DNA from: an uncultured bacterium
GTDB taxonomy: Bacteria > Spirochaetota > UBA4802 > UB4802
Reading direction: 5' to 3'
DNA: 64,000 bases
Assembly: GCA_937920495.1 (NCBI GenBank)
Contig: CALEUQ010000002.1
Coordinates: forward strand, 1-64,000
Shown here: positions 52,754-61,407 of the stretch, piece by piece
Numbering within the stretch: the stretch's first letter is position 1
How the letters are laid out: each line of letters starts with the position of its first letter
The notes under the pieces: model-generated
Seen by the model: the letters and a program-made list of their open reading frames with translations, nothing else
What the model was told of the DNA's origin: nothing
Databases searched by the model: none
Program-made: the position numbers and the translations under genes

Positions 52754-53044
52754 ATGAATAGTGCACATATAAATAACTCAGATGAATTCATCGTAATAGA
52801 GTTATCAGATAGTATTGATCTGCATTGTTTTCATCCAAAAGACATCAAAGATATTCTAAATGAGTTTCTGGATAATGCTGTAACAAAAGGTTATAAAAAA
52901 GTTGAGATAATTCATGGTAAGGGGAAATCAATAGTTAAATCTATTGTACATAACTATCTCAAAAAAGATGTAAGGATTACAGATTTTTTTGATAAACCCG
53001 GGAATTGGGGAACTACAATTGTAATCATGAAAAATGGAGAATAA
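52754..53044 (+). CDS. stand-alone Smr-domain protein
   Basis: 96 residues, essentially one Smr domain. SIDLHCFHPKDIKDILNEFL carries the DLH motif, and EIIHGKGKSIVKSIVHNYL the HGKG motif of the nuclease-like fold (Smr domains have been shown to nick DNA or cleave RNA in some proteins). No second domain. The gene after the next encodes MutS2, which ends in its own Smr domain. The next start is just past the stop. Confidence 0.9.
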   Translation: MNSAHINNSDEFIVIELSDSIDLHCFHPKDIKDILNEFLDNAVTKGYKKVEIIHGKGKSIVKSIVHNYLKKDVRITDFFDKPGNWGTTIVIMKNGE

Positions 53045-53045
53045 A

Positions 53046-53963
53046 ATGAAAAAAATAATAATTACCGGTGGTACAGGTTTTATAGGAACCCATTTAACTC
53101 AAAAACTGCTTTCAAAGGGATATTCAGTTGTTGTACTAACACGTAACCCCTCTAAATTTTTATCGCATACACCATCACTAACATATGCCAGATGGGATGG
53201 GAACACTGCTGATGGCTGGGGTGACCTTGTAAATGAATCGTATGCAATAATAAATCTGGCTGGCGAATCAATTGCAAGTACCAGATGGACCAGTGAAAAG
53301 AAATCAAAGATATTACAAAGCCGGCTCAATGCAGGTAGTGCCATCATTGATGCAATAAAAAAGGCAACACAGGTACCTGAAGTACTGATACAAGCTTCTG
53401 CCATTGGATACTATGGTTCACGATCTGAATCATTAACTGAAACATCCAGTCCGGGATTAGGGTTTTTACCTGATGTAGCAATTCAATGGGAAGCATCAAC
53501 AAAAGAAGCAACTAACTATGGGGTGCGCCATGTCACTATAAGAACGGGACTGGTACTTGGAGAAAATGATGGCTTTCTAAAATTCTTAATCCCAATATTT
53601 AAATGGTATTTAGGCGGTTATTTTGGTGATGGTACTCAGTGGATATCCTGGATTCATATTGAAGATGAAGTAAATGCAATCATTCATTGTTTGGAAAACA
53701 ATGATATTAAAGGTCCGGTTAATGCTGTGAGCCCAAATCCAGCACAGGCAAAATATTTTTATAAAACATTAGCCAGTGTGTTGCATAGGCCATGTGTATT
53801 TAAAATACCTGAATTTCCAATTAAATTGCTATTGGGGCAAATGGCTGAAGAGCTTATTTTGTCCAGTCAAAAAGTCCATCCAGATGTGCTGATATCTACA
53901 AAATTTAACTTTACCTATCCCAATCTATATGAAGCCCTATATTCTTTACTATCAAAAAGATGA
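53046..53963 (+). CDS. TIGR01777-family NAD-dependent epimerase/dehydratase-like protein
   Basis: About 305 residues. NAD-binding loop IITGGTGFIGTHLTQ, followed by family-specific blocks AIINLAGESIASTRWTSEKK, LIQASAIGYYGS, SSPGLGFLPDVAIQWEAS, RTGLVLGENDGFLKFLIP and WISWIHIEDEVNAIIHCLEN. This is the YfcH-like branch, whose substrate is not known. GGAG lies six bases before ATG 53046. It starts directly after the Smr gene and is 33 bases upstream of mutS2. Confidence 0.93.
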   Translation: MKKIIITGGTGFIGTHLTQKLLSKGYSVVVLTRNPSKFLSHTPSLTYARWDGNTADGWGDLVNESYAIINLAGESIASTRWTSEKKSKILQSRLNAGSAIIDAIKKATQVPEVLIQASAIGYYGSRSESLTETSSPGLGFLPDVAIQWEASTKEATNYGVRHVTIRTGLVLGENDGFLKFLIPIFKWYLGGYFGDGTQWISWIHIEDEVNAIIHCLENNDIKGPVNAVSPNPAQAKYFYKTLASVLHRPCVFKIPEFPIKLLLGQMAEELILSSQKVHPDVLISTKFNFTYPNLYEALYSLLSKR

Positions 53964-53996
53964 AGATTTACCTAACTGAATAATCTACACTGCACT

Positions 53997-56390
53997 ATGA
54001 ATAACAATCAGTTAATAACATATGATGAAGCACAGATGCTTGAATGGCACACACTTTTGTCATATTTCAGAGATCTTTGTTATACCGAACCAGGAAAACA
54101 GTACTGCACAAACCTACAACCCATGGCATACCACGATATCATCACACAATATAAAAAGATTAACTGTATAAAAGAAATCTTACTTATAGGGCATTATCCT
54201 GATTTTTCCGGCATATACGATATAACACAGTTACTGGATAAGGCGGCTAAAGGTGGAACACTTTTATTAGATGAGATTTTCAAAATACGATTGTTTTTAA
54301 ACGCGCAACACAGAATCACCTCATTTTTTAAATCAGTCCATTATGATACAACAGAACTCACAGAACTTTATAAGCTTGATGATTGCACAAAACTTTTCAA
54401 GCTATTAACCTCATCAATAACCGAAAACGGCACTCTTAATGAAAACACCTATCCGGCTTTACGAAAAATTCAAAAAGATATTAGCCAAATTCGAAATACC
54501 ATAGAAAAAAATTTAAATAGTCTGATTCACTCACAAGATTTTGCACATGCATTACAGGATAAAATATTCACAGTAAAAAATAACAGATATTGCCTCCCCG
54601 TGAAATCATCTTATAAAGGCAAAATTAAAGGCACTATTTTAGATATATCATCTTCTGGGGCTACTTTCTTTATAGAACCTGAGAGTATCCATGAATTAAA
54701 TAATGTGTTACTATATAAAGAAATTGAACTGCAACGTGAAATTGATAGAATACTACAGATCCTCTCTTCAGAAATTGGATCACATGCAACCGAGTTAAAA
54801 CATAATGCCACAATTTTAGCTTATATAGACTTTTGTACAGCCTGTGCGCGTTTTGCCATTACGTATAATGCACATACACCGGGTATTACACCAGAACCAT
54901 ACATGACATGCATTAATGCCCGACATCCTCTCCTGGCAATTCTTATGCGTGATGCGGTAATCCCCTGCACCATTACATGTGGCAAATCATTCAACTGTCT
55001 TATCATCTCTGGTGTGAATACCGGTGGAAAAACAGTGTTGCTAAAAATGCTGGGATTGTTTGCTCTCATGGTGCGGCATGGCCTTCCTATCACAGCCAAT
55101 CCGGATTCTACTGTAGGATATTTTGAACGTATATTTGTTGATATCGGCGACGAACAGAATATTATGCAATCGCTGTCAACCTTCAGTGGACAGATAAAAA
55201 ATATTGTACGAATACTTAAAGAATCCAATGAAAAAAGCCTTATACTGATAGATGAGATAATTGTTGGCACAGACCCCAAACAGGGAGCAGCCATTGCACA
55301 GGCAGTACTTGAACACCTTGCCAGTAAAAAAGCAATAATAGCAGTTACCACACACTATTCACAACTTAAAGAAATTGCATCGCACGATAGCCATTTTGAA
55401 AATGCATCAGTGGTATTTGATATTCATACTATGAAACCAACATATCATGTACTTTTTGGTATTCCTGGTGCAAGTTATACAATTGAAATAGCAAAAAATC
55501 TATCTTTGCCGGATGATATAATCCAGAAAGCATTATCGCTTCTGGATGCAACCTCGCAATCTGTTGATGCACTGCTTTCCAAAATTACTGAGCAATCACA
55601 TGCTTTACAGCAAAAAGAGCAGGAACTATCGCAACTGAAAGAAGAACTACAGAATCTTAAAGAAGAATATAATAAAAAAATCAAAGAACTGCAGACAACC
55701 ATTGAAAAGGTCACTAAAGAACAGGCAACCTCTTTTATGAATGAATTATATGAGTATCGTAATATAATTGTCAGCAGAATCAGGGAAATACAATCCATGT
55801 CCATGAAAGATGCAAACACTCTCATACAGGATATCACTCAGTTGCAAGAAAAGGTTAAACACACCATTACATCATTGCAAAAGCCTCATGAGAACGCGTT
55901 GCCATGCACTGCCAAAACTGCAGAAAAGGGCAAAAATGTGTATATACCTTCCCTGCAGCAATACGGTATAATTGAAGAAGTGGATACCAAAGAAAATACT
56001 GTAAAAATAAGAATGGGAGCTATTGCCAGCAGGTTTCATTTTGATGAAGTGTATTGTATTGCAGAATCAAAAAAATCTATTGCCACAAAAAAGAAACCGC
56101 CAGTTGTAAAAGAAGAAACAACATCAATACCCCTGACAATACAAACGCAGTACAATACAATTGATCTAAGGGGATTGCGTGTTGATGAAGCATTACAAAA
56201 GTTAGACAGCGAACTTGATAATATGATAAAACGAAATATTCCATCTGCAGTTATTATACACGGACATGGGACAGGATCATTAAAAAAAGCAGTACGGGAT
56301 AATCTGAAACATTCGTTCTATGCAAAAAATTTCCGTCCCGGTGAACCTGAAGAAGGCGGTGACGGTGTTACCATCATTCAGTTGCGATAG
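53997..56390 (+). CDS. mutS2: endonuclease MutS2
   Basis: 797 residues, full length. N-terminal core and lever domains, then the ATPase with Walker A SGVNTGGKTVLLKMLG, DIGDEQNIMQSLSTFSGQI, Walker B LILIDEIIVGTDPKQGAA and AVTTHYSQLKEIA; a coiled coil (about 520-620); and a C-terminal Smr domain with NTIDLRGLRVDEALQKLD and VIIHGHGTGSLKKAVR, ending GGDGVTIIQLR. MutS2 proteins suppress homologous recombination and help rescue stalled ribosomes rather than repair mismatches. The Walker B region reads IIVGTDP instead of the usual LGAGTDP. Confidence 0.96.
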   Translation: MNNNQLITYDEAQMLEWHTLLSYFRDLCYTEPGKQYCTNLQPMAYHDIITQYKKINCIKEILLIGHYPDFSGIYDITQLLDKAAKGGTLLLDEIFKIRLFLNAQHRITSFFKSVHYDTTELTELYKLDDCTKLFKLLTSSITENGTLNENTYPALRKIQKDISQIRNTIEKNLNSLIHSQDFAHALQDKIFTVKNNRYCLPVKSSYKGKIKGTILDISSSGATFFIEPESIHELNNVLLYKEIELQREIDRILQILSSEIGSHATELKHNATILAYIDFCTACARFAITYNAHTPGITPEPYMTCINARHPLLAILMRDAVIPCTITCGKSFNCLIISGVNTGGKTVLLKMLGLFALMVRHGLPITANPDSTVGYFERIFVDIGDEQNIMQSLSTFSGQIKNIVRILKESNEKSLILIDEIIVGTDPKQGAAIAQAVLEHLASKKAIIAVTTHYSQLKEIASHDSHFENASVVFDIHTMKPTYHVLFGIPGASYTIEIAKNLSLPDDIIQKALSLLDATSQSVDALLSKITEQSHALQQKEQELSQLKEELQNLKEEYNKKIKELQTTIEKVTKEQATSFMNELYEYRNIIVSRIREIQSMSMKDANTLIQDITQLQEKVKHTITSLQKPHENALPCTAKTAEKGKNVYIPSLQQYGIIEEVDTKENTVKIRMGAIASRFHFDEVYCIAESKKSIATKKKPPVVKEETTSIPLTIQTQYNTIDLRGLRVDEALQKLDSELDNMIKRNIPSAVIIHGHGTGSLKKAVRDNLKHSFYAKNFRPGEPEEGGDGVTIIQLR

Positions 56391-56404
56391 TTTATCATAA
56401 AGTA

Positions 56405-57991
56405 TCACAGGCTGCAGATAACTGCTTCAAAAGGCTGCAATGTGATTGTGTGCACATCACTATTTTGCTTATTATACGTGGACAATAACAATTTGCATGT
56501 ATTGTTGCAATTGACTTCTTTTACTTTAGAAGAAAAATTTAATGCAACAATACACTGCTTATTTTTATACGATCGCCTATAGAGCATAACCTCACCCGGT
56601 GCAGACATAAATTCAATATCCCCTGCATATAACGCTTCATGCGATTTCCTTAATACTATGAGTTGCCGGTAAAATTGGAGCATTGATTGCTCTTCCTGTA
56701 ACTGTATTGTAACATTAGTACGTTGATAATCTTGGTTTACCGGCAGCCACGGTTTAACAGCTGAAAAACCAGCATATTTGGTAGCATTCCATTGCATAGG
56801 TGTACGGGCTTTATCTCTGCCTTTATGAAATGGCCAGTACTTTTTGCCAAGTGGATCCTGAATATACTTATACGGTATTTTTCCATCAACCATACCAATC
56901 TCTTCGCCATAGTAAATAAAAGGGGTTCCTTTCTGCGTTAACAACAAAACTGCTAAAAGCTTTGCTTTGACAGTATCATTCTTCAGCATACGGGTAATTG
57001 CACGCGATTGATCATGATTTGAAAAGACATGGCATGGCCAGCCTCTGTTACCAATTGCGTTGTACCAATCTACTAAAATAGTTTTTAATTCGTGGCAGTC
57101 AAAAGATGCAAAGATTGTTGAAAAATTAAAATTCAAATGCAGTTCGTCATTATCACCCAAAAACGATGCCGGAAGGTGGGGATCCCTTACCCCTTCATCC
57201 AGATACACCTCGCCAACACTCATGATATCACCATAGCTATCAAACAACACACGCATTTCTTTCAAGATGTCATGTGTTTCAGGCTGATTGCGGTCATATT
57301 TGTGCAATTGCTGGTCATGCCTTCTGGGATTTGTCAAACGCAGTTTATACGGATTATTCCTGAATTGGCGGTCCTTAACCAGTAGATTAATTACATCAAA
57401 CCTGAAGCCTTTCACTCCATTATCAAGCCAGAATCGCAACACATCAAACATTGCCCGTTTTACCCGGGGATTACGCCAGTTTAAATCCGGCTGTTGCCTG
57501 GTAAATAGATGAAGATAATATTCGTTAGTGAGAGAATCCCATTCCCATGCCCTTCCGCCAAAAGCCGCCATCCAGTTATTGGGCACCTTCTTATTGATAC
57601 CAGGATGCCAAATATACCAATCCCTTTTAGGATTGTCTTTTGATGATCGCGATTCCAGAAACCATGGATGTAAATGTGAAGTATGATTAAAGACCATATC
57701 CATGATTATTGCAATGTTTCGCTTTTCCGCTTCTTTTATCAGCCGCTTGAAATCGCGCATGGTTCCAAACACAGGGTCAATAGCGCAATAATCACTTACA
57801 TCATACCCAAAATCATACATCGGAGAACGATAAATTGGCGAAAGCCACACACCATCAATACCAAGATCTTGTAAATAATCAAGATTATCGGTAATGCCAT
57901 TTATATCGCCAATTCCATCATTATTTGAATCTTTAAAGCTACGGGGATAAATCTGGTATATTACCCCGTGCTTCCACCAGATTTTCTTCAT
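56405..57991 (-). CDS. GH13 alpha-glucosidase (oligo-1,6-glucosidase/trehalose-6-P hydrolase type)
   Basis: 528 residues of the alpha-amylase family. Motifs: GVIYQIYPRSFKDSNNDGIG, DMVFNHTSHLHPWF, GFRFDVINLL with the nucleophile Asp, SVGEVYLDEG with the acid/base Glu, and FSNHDQSRAI with the third acid. Layout and DYCAIDPVFGTMRDFKRLIKE fit oligo-1,6-glucosidase or alpha-glucosidase. No signal peptide, so cytoplasmic; probably degrades small imported gluco-oligosaccharides. It converges with mutS2 and follows the aldolase gene by 14 bases. Confidence 0.92.
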   Translation of the reverse strand: MKKIWWKHGVIYQIYPRSFKDSNNDGIGDINGITDNLDYLQDLGIDGVWLSPIYRSPMYDFGYDVSDYCAIDPVFGTMRDFKRLIKEAEKRNIAIIMDMVFNHTSHLHPWFLESRSSKDNPKRDWYIWHPGINKKVPNNWMAAFGGRAWEWDSLTNEYYLHLFTRQQPDLNWRNPRVKRAMFDVLRFWLDNGVKGFRFDVINLLVKDRQFRNNPYKLRLTNPRRHDQQLHKYDRNQPETHDILKEMRVLFDSYGDIMSVGEVYLDEGVRDPHLPASFLGDNDELHLNFNFSTIFASFDCHELKTILVDWYNAIGNRGWPCHVFSNHDQSRAITRMLKNDTVKAKLLAVLLLTQKGTPFIYYGEEIGMVDGKIPYKYIQDPLGKKYWPFHKGRDKARTPMQWNATKYAGFSAVKPWLPVNQDYQRTNVTIQLQEEQSMLQFYRQLIVLRKSHEALYAGDIEFMSAPGEVMLYRRSYKNKQCIVALNFSSKVKEVNCNNTCKLLLSTYNKQNSDVHTITLQPFEAVICSL

Positions 57992-58005
57992 GCAGTTTCT
58001 ACCGG

Positions 58006-59202
58006 TTATTCGTAATCCCTTTCCTTTGATTCTTTCACAGTCTGTTTGCTTACAGTCTTTTCCATCTGAGCTTTCACATCATCGGCTTTCCCCACAGCCT
58101 GAAGTGCCTTAAAGTATGCAGCAGCAGTTTCATACACAGCCTGATCAATCCTTTCCTGTATCTTTTTGTTGGAGTAATACTCTTGAGCCATTGCATCTTT
58201 GAAAGGCTTAAAGAGTTTCTTCATGTTGCCGCCTTTCATATTATTAGACAGGGCATACTCCTCCATCTTTTTCCACAAATCCATTGAAATTCCTTTATCG
58301 GGATTCTTTTGATATGAGGGACCTTTTTCTATTGCAACGCCATACTCATCCGTATCAATACCCCATATCACATTTTGCCAGGTAGTACCTACGTTGGCTT
58401 TAAAAATACCGTATTTATAAAATTTTCCAACATCCTCTATAGCTGTTCCGGTTGTTCCATGCTGAGCAATACCTACACCCCACGGAGCCATTGCTTTATA
58501 CGTATTATATGTAAGCTCAAGATCAATATTGCCCCGCACATTGCCATGTGTTGTACCGTTATTAATGGCAATTAAATCCGGGCACTGTCCCAACTTTGCA
58601 AGTGCCTCAACAAGCGTAACAGCCTCACTTACGGATGAATTGCCATGGGCACCACCAATCTCCCCAACTTCAGATTCATACATTAACCCTGCTTTCACAA
58701 CCTGTTCACTCAATAGCGCACTGAGTGCAATATTCTGTTCCATAGGCAAAAATGAAACATCAATTGAAAATGAGCCGTACCCCGCTTCAATAGAAGCTTT
58801 AATAAGTGCATCAGCTTTATCAAACGCCTTTCGGCTCACTTCCTGCACAGTGGTGTGGTCCCTGTGACAGGTAAATGGAACAGCCTTTGGACCAACATTA
58901 CCCATCTTTTCATTTAAGGTTACTACAAGTGTAATGAAATCCTTGGGTGTCAGTCCTGTATATCCACCCGTTAAATCGCTTTCTGATAAAGCCAGTTCAT
59001 ATATTACAGGAGCGTTGAGCTCCATTGAAGCCTTTATTAACCCTGGAATAGCAATCTCATGGCGTGTATTCACAGCCATCACCACCCAGTGACTGCCTTC
59101 CTTCATTGCTGATTGTATAATAGATTTCCCGTTGACATGCATCACTTTTGAATCGGGGAATGCTTTCTTAAAATTTTCAGGCCTCAAATCAAGTATATTC
59201 AT
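58006..59202 (-). CDS. class II fructose-bisphosphate aldolase family protein
   Basis: About 398 residues. Zinc and substrate motifs of the class II family: VPFTCHRDHTT, FSIDVSFLP, YESEVGEIGGAHGNSS, LIAINNGTTHGNVRG and WGVGIAQHGTTG. It is longer than Escherichia coli FbaA and may act on a related sugar phosphate. ATG 59202 with GGAGG upstream is preferred over the ATG at 59223. With the GH13 enzyme downstream it makes a carbohydrate unit. Confidence 0.85.
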   Translation of the reverse strand: MNILDLRPENFKKAFPDSKVMHVNGKSIIQSAMKEGSHWVVMAVNTRHEIAIPGLIKASMELNAPVIYELALSESDLTGGYTGLTPKDFITLVVTLNEKMGNVGPKAVPFTCHRDHTTVQEVSRKAFDKADALIKASIEAGYGSFSIDVSFLPMEQNIALSALLSEQVVKAGLMYESEVGEIGGAHGNSSVSEAVTLVEALAKLGQCPDLIAINNGTTHGNVRGNIDLELTYNTYKAMAPWGVGIAQHGTTGTAIEDVGKFYKYGIFKANVGTTWQNVIWGIDTDEYGVAIEKGPSYQKNPDKGISMDLWKKMEEYALSNNMKGGNMKKLFKPFKDAMAQEYYSNKKIQERIDQAVYETAAAYFKALQAVGKADDVKAQMEKTVSKQTVKESKERDYE

Positions 59203-59281
59203 ATTTTCCTCCATTAAATTCAAATAATGTATTTATAATGTAATAAATATTTAATTTAACGCAAGCATAATTTTTTACACG

Positions 59282-60112
59282 TTAAGCATTTGTATCGGTT
59301 ACTATCTGTCCTATGATTCTATTGCCGTTATCATACAGTATCTTGTGTAATGTTGTTTCAGATAACCCATATCTCATTAACGTAGCTATCTCCAGCTCAC
59401 GGGGAAACACAATATTTGGAAAATCCGAACCATAAAGAATTCTATCCTGATATTTTTCTATGATTTCAGGTTCTTTGTGAAATGCCCCTTCATAATCTGG
59501 TAAAAATACAAAAGCTGTATCCATCATAAGATTGGGATAATCATCCAGAAGCTGTAAAAATTCATCATATTCATATGCACCCATATGTGCGATAGTTACC
59601 GGTATATCAGGATATTGCCTTAGCAGCTTTTTAAATCCGCTAACCCCAACGTATTCGTTGCCCACAGGGCCTGTGCCAACATGCATCAGGATGCGCTTCT
59701 TGTGGTGTAGCACCAGTTCATACAGCGGGAAAAGCCGTGTATCGTATGGATAAAACTTCTGGACTAAAAGTTGCAATTTAAATCCCAGTACCCGGGGGTG
59801 AGTAATAAAATCTTCAGCAAGTGCGATATCATCATCGGCATGGTAAGCTCCAAAGCAATACACATCGTCCTGTTCATCAAGAATTTTAATATTCCAGTCA
59901 TTTAAATTTTTTGCAATACCCGCTCTGTGGGCATAATTTGAATACACAATTTTTTCAACACCATGCTCTTTAAGATATGCAATGCACTCCTTATGGTACA
60001 GGTGATAGAGTACATCCCACCCATAATCGTTTATAAACGATTTCCATATTGCATCAAACATGCGTTCCGGGAACAGATGAACATGAAAATCGATGATTGG
60101 ATGCGTTTTCAT
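59282..60112 (-). CDS. amidohydrolase 2-family metal-dependent hydrolase
   Basis: 276 residues with a TIM-barrel amidohydrolase pattern: IIDFHVHLFPERM (HxH), RILMHVGTGPVG, VTIAHMGAYEYDEF and ILYGSDFPNIVF supplying the metal-binding His and Asp. Members hydrolyse or decarboxylate small organic acids; the substrate is unknown. Its ATG overlaps the stop of the AraC regulator gene (ATGA), suggesting joint control. Confidence 0.9.
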   Translation of the reverse strand: MKTHPIIDFHVHLFPERMFDAIWKSFINDYGWDVLYHLYHKECIAYLKEHGVEKIVYSNYAHRAGIAKNLNDWNIKILDEQDDVYCFGAYHADDDIALAEDFITHPRVLGFKLQLLVQKFYPYDTRLFPLYELVLHHKKRILMHVGTGPVGNEYVGVSGFKKLLRQYPDIPVTIAHMGAYEYDEFLQLLDDYPNLMMDTAFVFLPDYEGAFHKEPEIIEKYQDRILYGSDFPNIVFPRELEIATLMRYGLSETTLHKILYDNGNRIIGQIVTDTNA

Positions 60113-61239
60113 TTTTTACTATGTTCCTTGCGGTATTGTTTTGGCGACATCCCTGTCATTTTAGAAAAAACCGTACAAAACGTAGTATTGGAATTAAACC
60201 CCACTGCAACTCCAATGGATAATACAGAACGGTTAGGTTCTTCCAGCAAAAGCTTTTGTGCTTCTTTTACCCTGAACTCATTAACAAATGTGTTAAAATT
60301 TTTTTGTATATGTTCGTTTAAAATCTCTGATAACTGATGAGTGCTTATATTGAGTTCTTTAGCCAGGTCAGGTAGCGACAGTTCCTCATCAGCAAACGCC
60401 TTTTCATCTTCCATGATTTCATATAATCTTTGAATAATTTGATGCACATCAAGCCCCTTAATTCGAGAACGCTCATACCGTGCCTTCATCGCTTCGCTTT
60501 TTAAAAGTTTGTTATAATCAGGGTGTCGCTGTGTTACAAGATATACAAATGTCATTGCTACATTTGCAATGATTACTGCCCACTTAACTATCTGTAATGA
60601 TACAAATGCACCATACACACATATTACATTGGAAACAACAATGGATAATGCAAAAATGTAGCCCATCCGTGAAACACCTGGTACGGTATGCCATTTTTTC
60701 TTTTTCCATACATAGGCCATAGTTATCAAATTAGGCAACATGAAAGTAATAAGATAGATATTGGGAATTATAAATAGCAGATATAATCCTTTATCATAAT
60801 GCGAAAGATCATAGAATCTATCACTCAAAATTGGTAATCCGGGAAAACATGATGCACCGCATGAAATTCCTTTGATCAAAATGGGCACCAGAATATAGCC
60901 TAAAGAAATAACAGATGGTAAAAAGATAATATAGTAAAGTTTCTTTATATCAAAGAAGCTTGAAATTATCCATGTGTATCGCATCACCATAAGCGGGGGA
61001 ACAATAAAAATTATTGGAATGGATGCAATACTTAGATAGTATCCTATACCGGAGCTATCGAACAAGCCTGATGAATAGATGCATATTTGCAGTAGCCATA
61101 CTCCTAAGCCAAAGAAAGAAACTGCATATATTTTATTAATAGTGACAATTTTCTTCTGAACAAACTGCCCTAAAGCAATAATCACTGAAAATACTGCCCC
61201 ATAGAACATAAAGAAATGTAATACTGATTCCGCGCTCAT
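60109..61239 (-). CDS. AraC-family regulator with N-terminal seven-helix membrane domain
   Basis: 376 residues. About seven hydrophobic segments occupy residues 7-235 (for example FFMFYGAVFSVIIALGQFVQ and IASIPIIFIVPPLMVMRY), then a cytoplasmic linker and an AraC-type double helix-turn-helix at about 280-373 (LPDLAKELNISTHQLSEILN, NRSVLSIGVAVGFNSNTTFC and FSKMTGMSPKQYRKEHSKK). Membrane-bound AraC regulators of this layout are frequent in spirochaetes such as Leptospira. It may control the divergent acyl-CoA synthetase gene, which lies beyond a palindrome, or its own operon. Confidence 0.9.
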   Translation of the reverse strand: MSAESVLHFFMFYGAVFSVIIALGQFVQKKIVTINKIYAVSFFGLGVWLLQICIYSSGLFDSSGIGYYLSIASIPIIFIVPPLMVMRYTWIISSFFDIKKLYYIIFLPSVISLGYILVPILIKGISCGASCFPGLPILSDRFYDLSHYDKGLYLLFIIPNIYLITFMLPNLITMAYVWKKKKWHTVPGVSRMGYIFALSIVVSNVICVYGAFVSLQIVKWAVIIANVAMTFVYLVTQRHPDYNKLLKSEAMKARYERSRIKGLDVHQIIQRLYEIMEDEKAFADEELSLPDLAKELNISTHQLSEILNEHIQKNFNTFVNEFRVKEAQKLLLEEPNRSVLSIGVAVGFNSNTTFCTVFSKMTGMSPKQYRKEHSKK

Positions 61240-61352
61240 AATTATTCAAATTTATATAATTATAATTTTATAATTATAAAACATTCAAAGTTATAACTCT
61301 GAAAGACTTCTAAACATATACATGATATAATCTTTACAGTATCAAATAATAC

Positions 61353-61382
61353 CATCCGGTCGTTCTATAACATTACCGGATG
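61353..61382. promoter_or_regulatory. 8-bp inverted repeat between AraC regulator and acyl-CoA synthetase
   Basis: CATCCGGT (61353-61360) and ACCGGATG (61375-61382) are perfect inverted arms with a 14-base centre, in the 168-base divergent gap and 25 bases before the synthetase ATG. It may be an operator or a leader hairpin. Confidence 0.5.
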
Positions 61383-61407
61383 AAACGCTCTAATAGGAGG
61401 TTATAGT

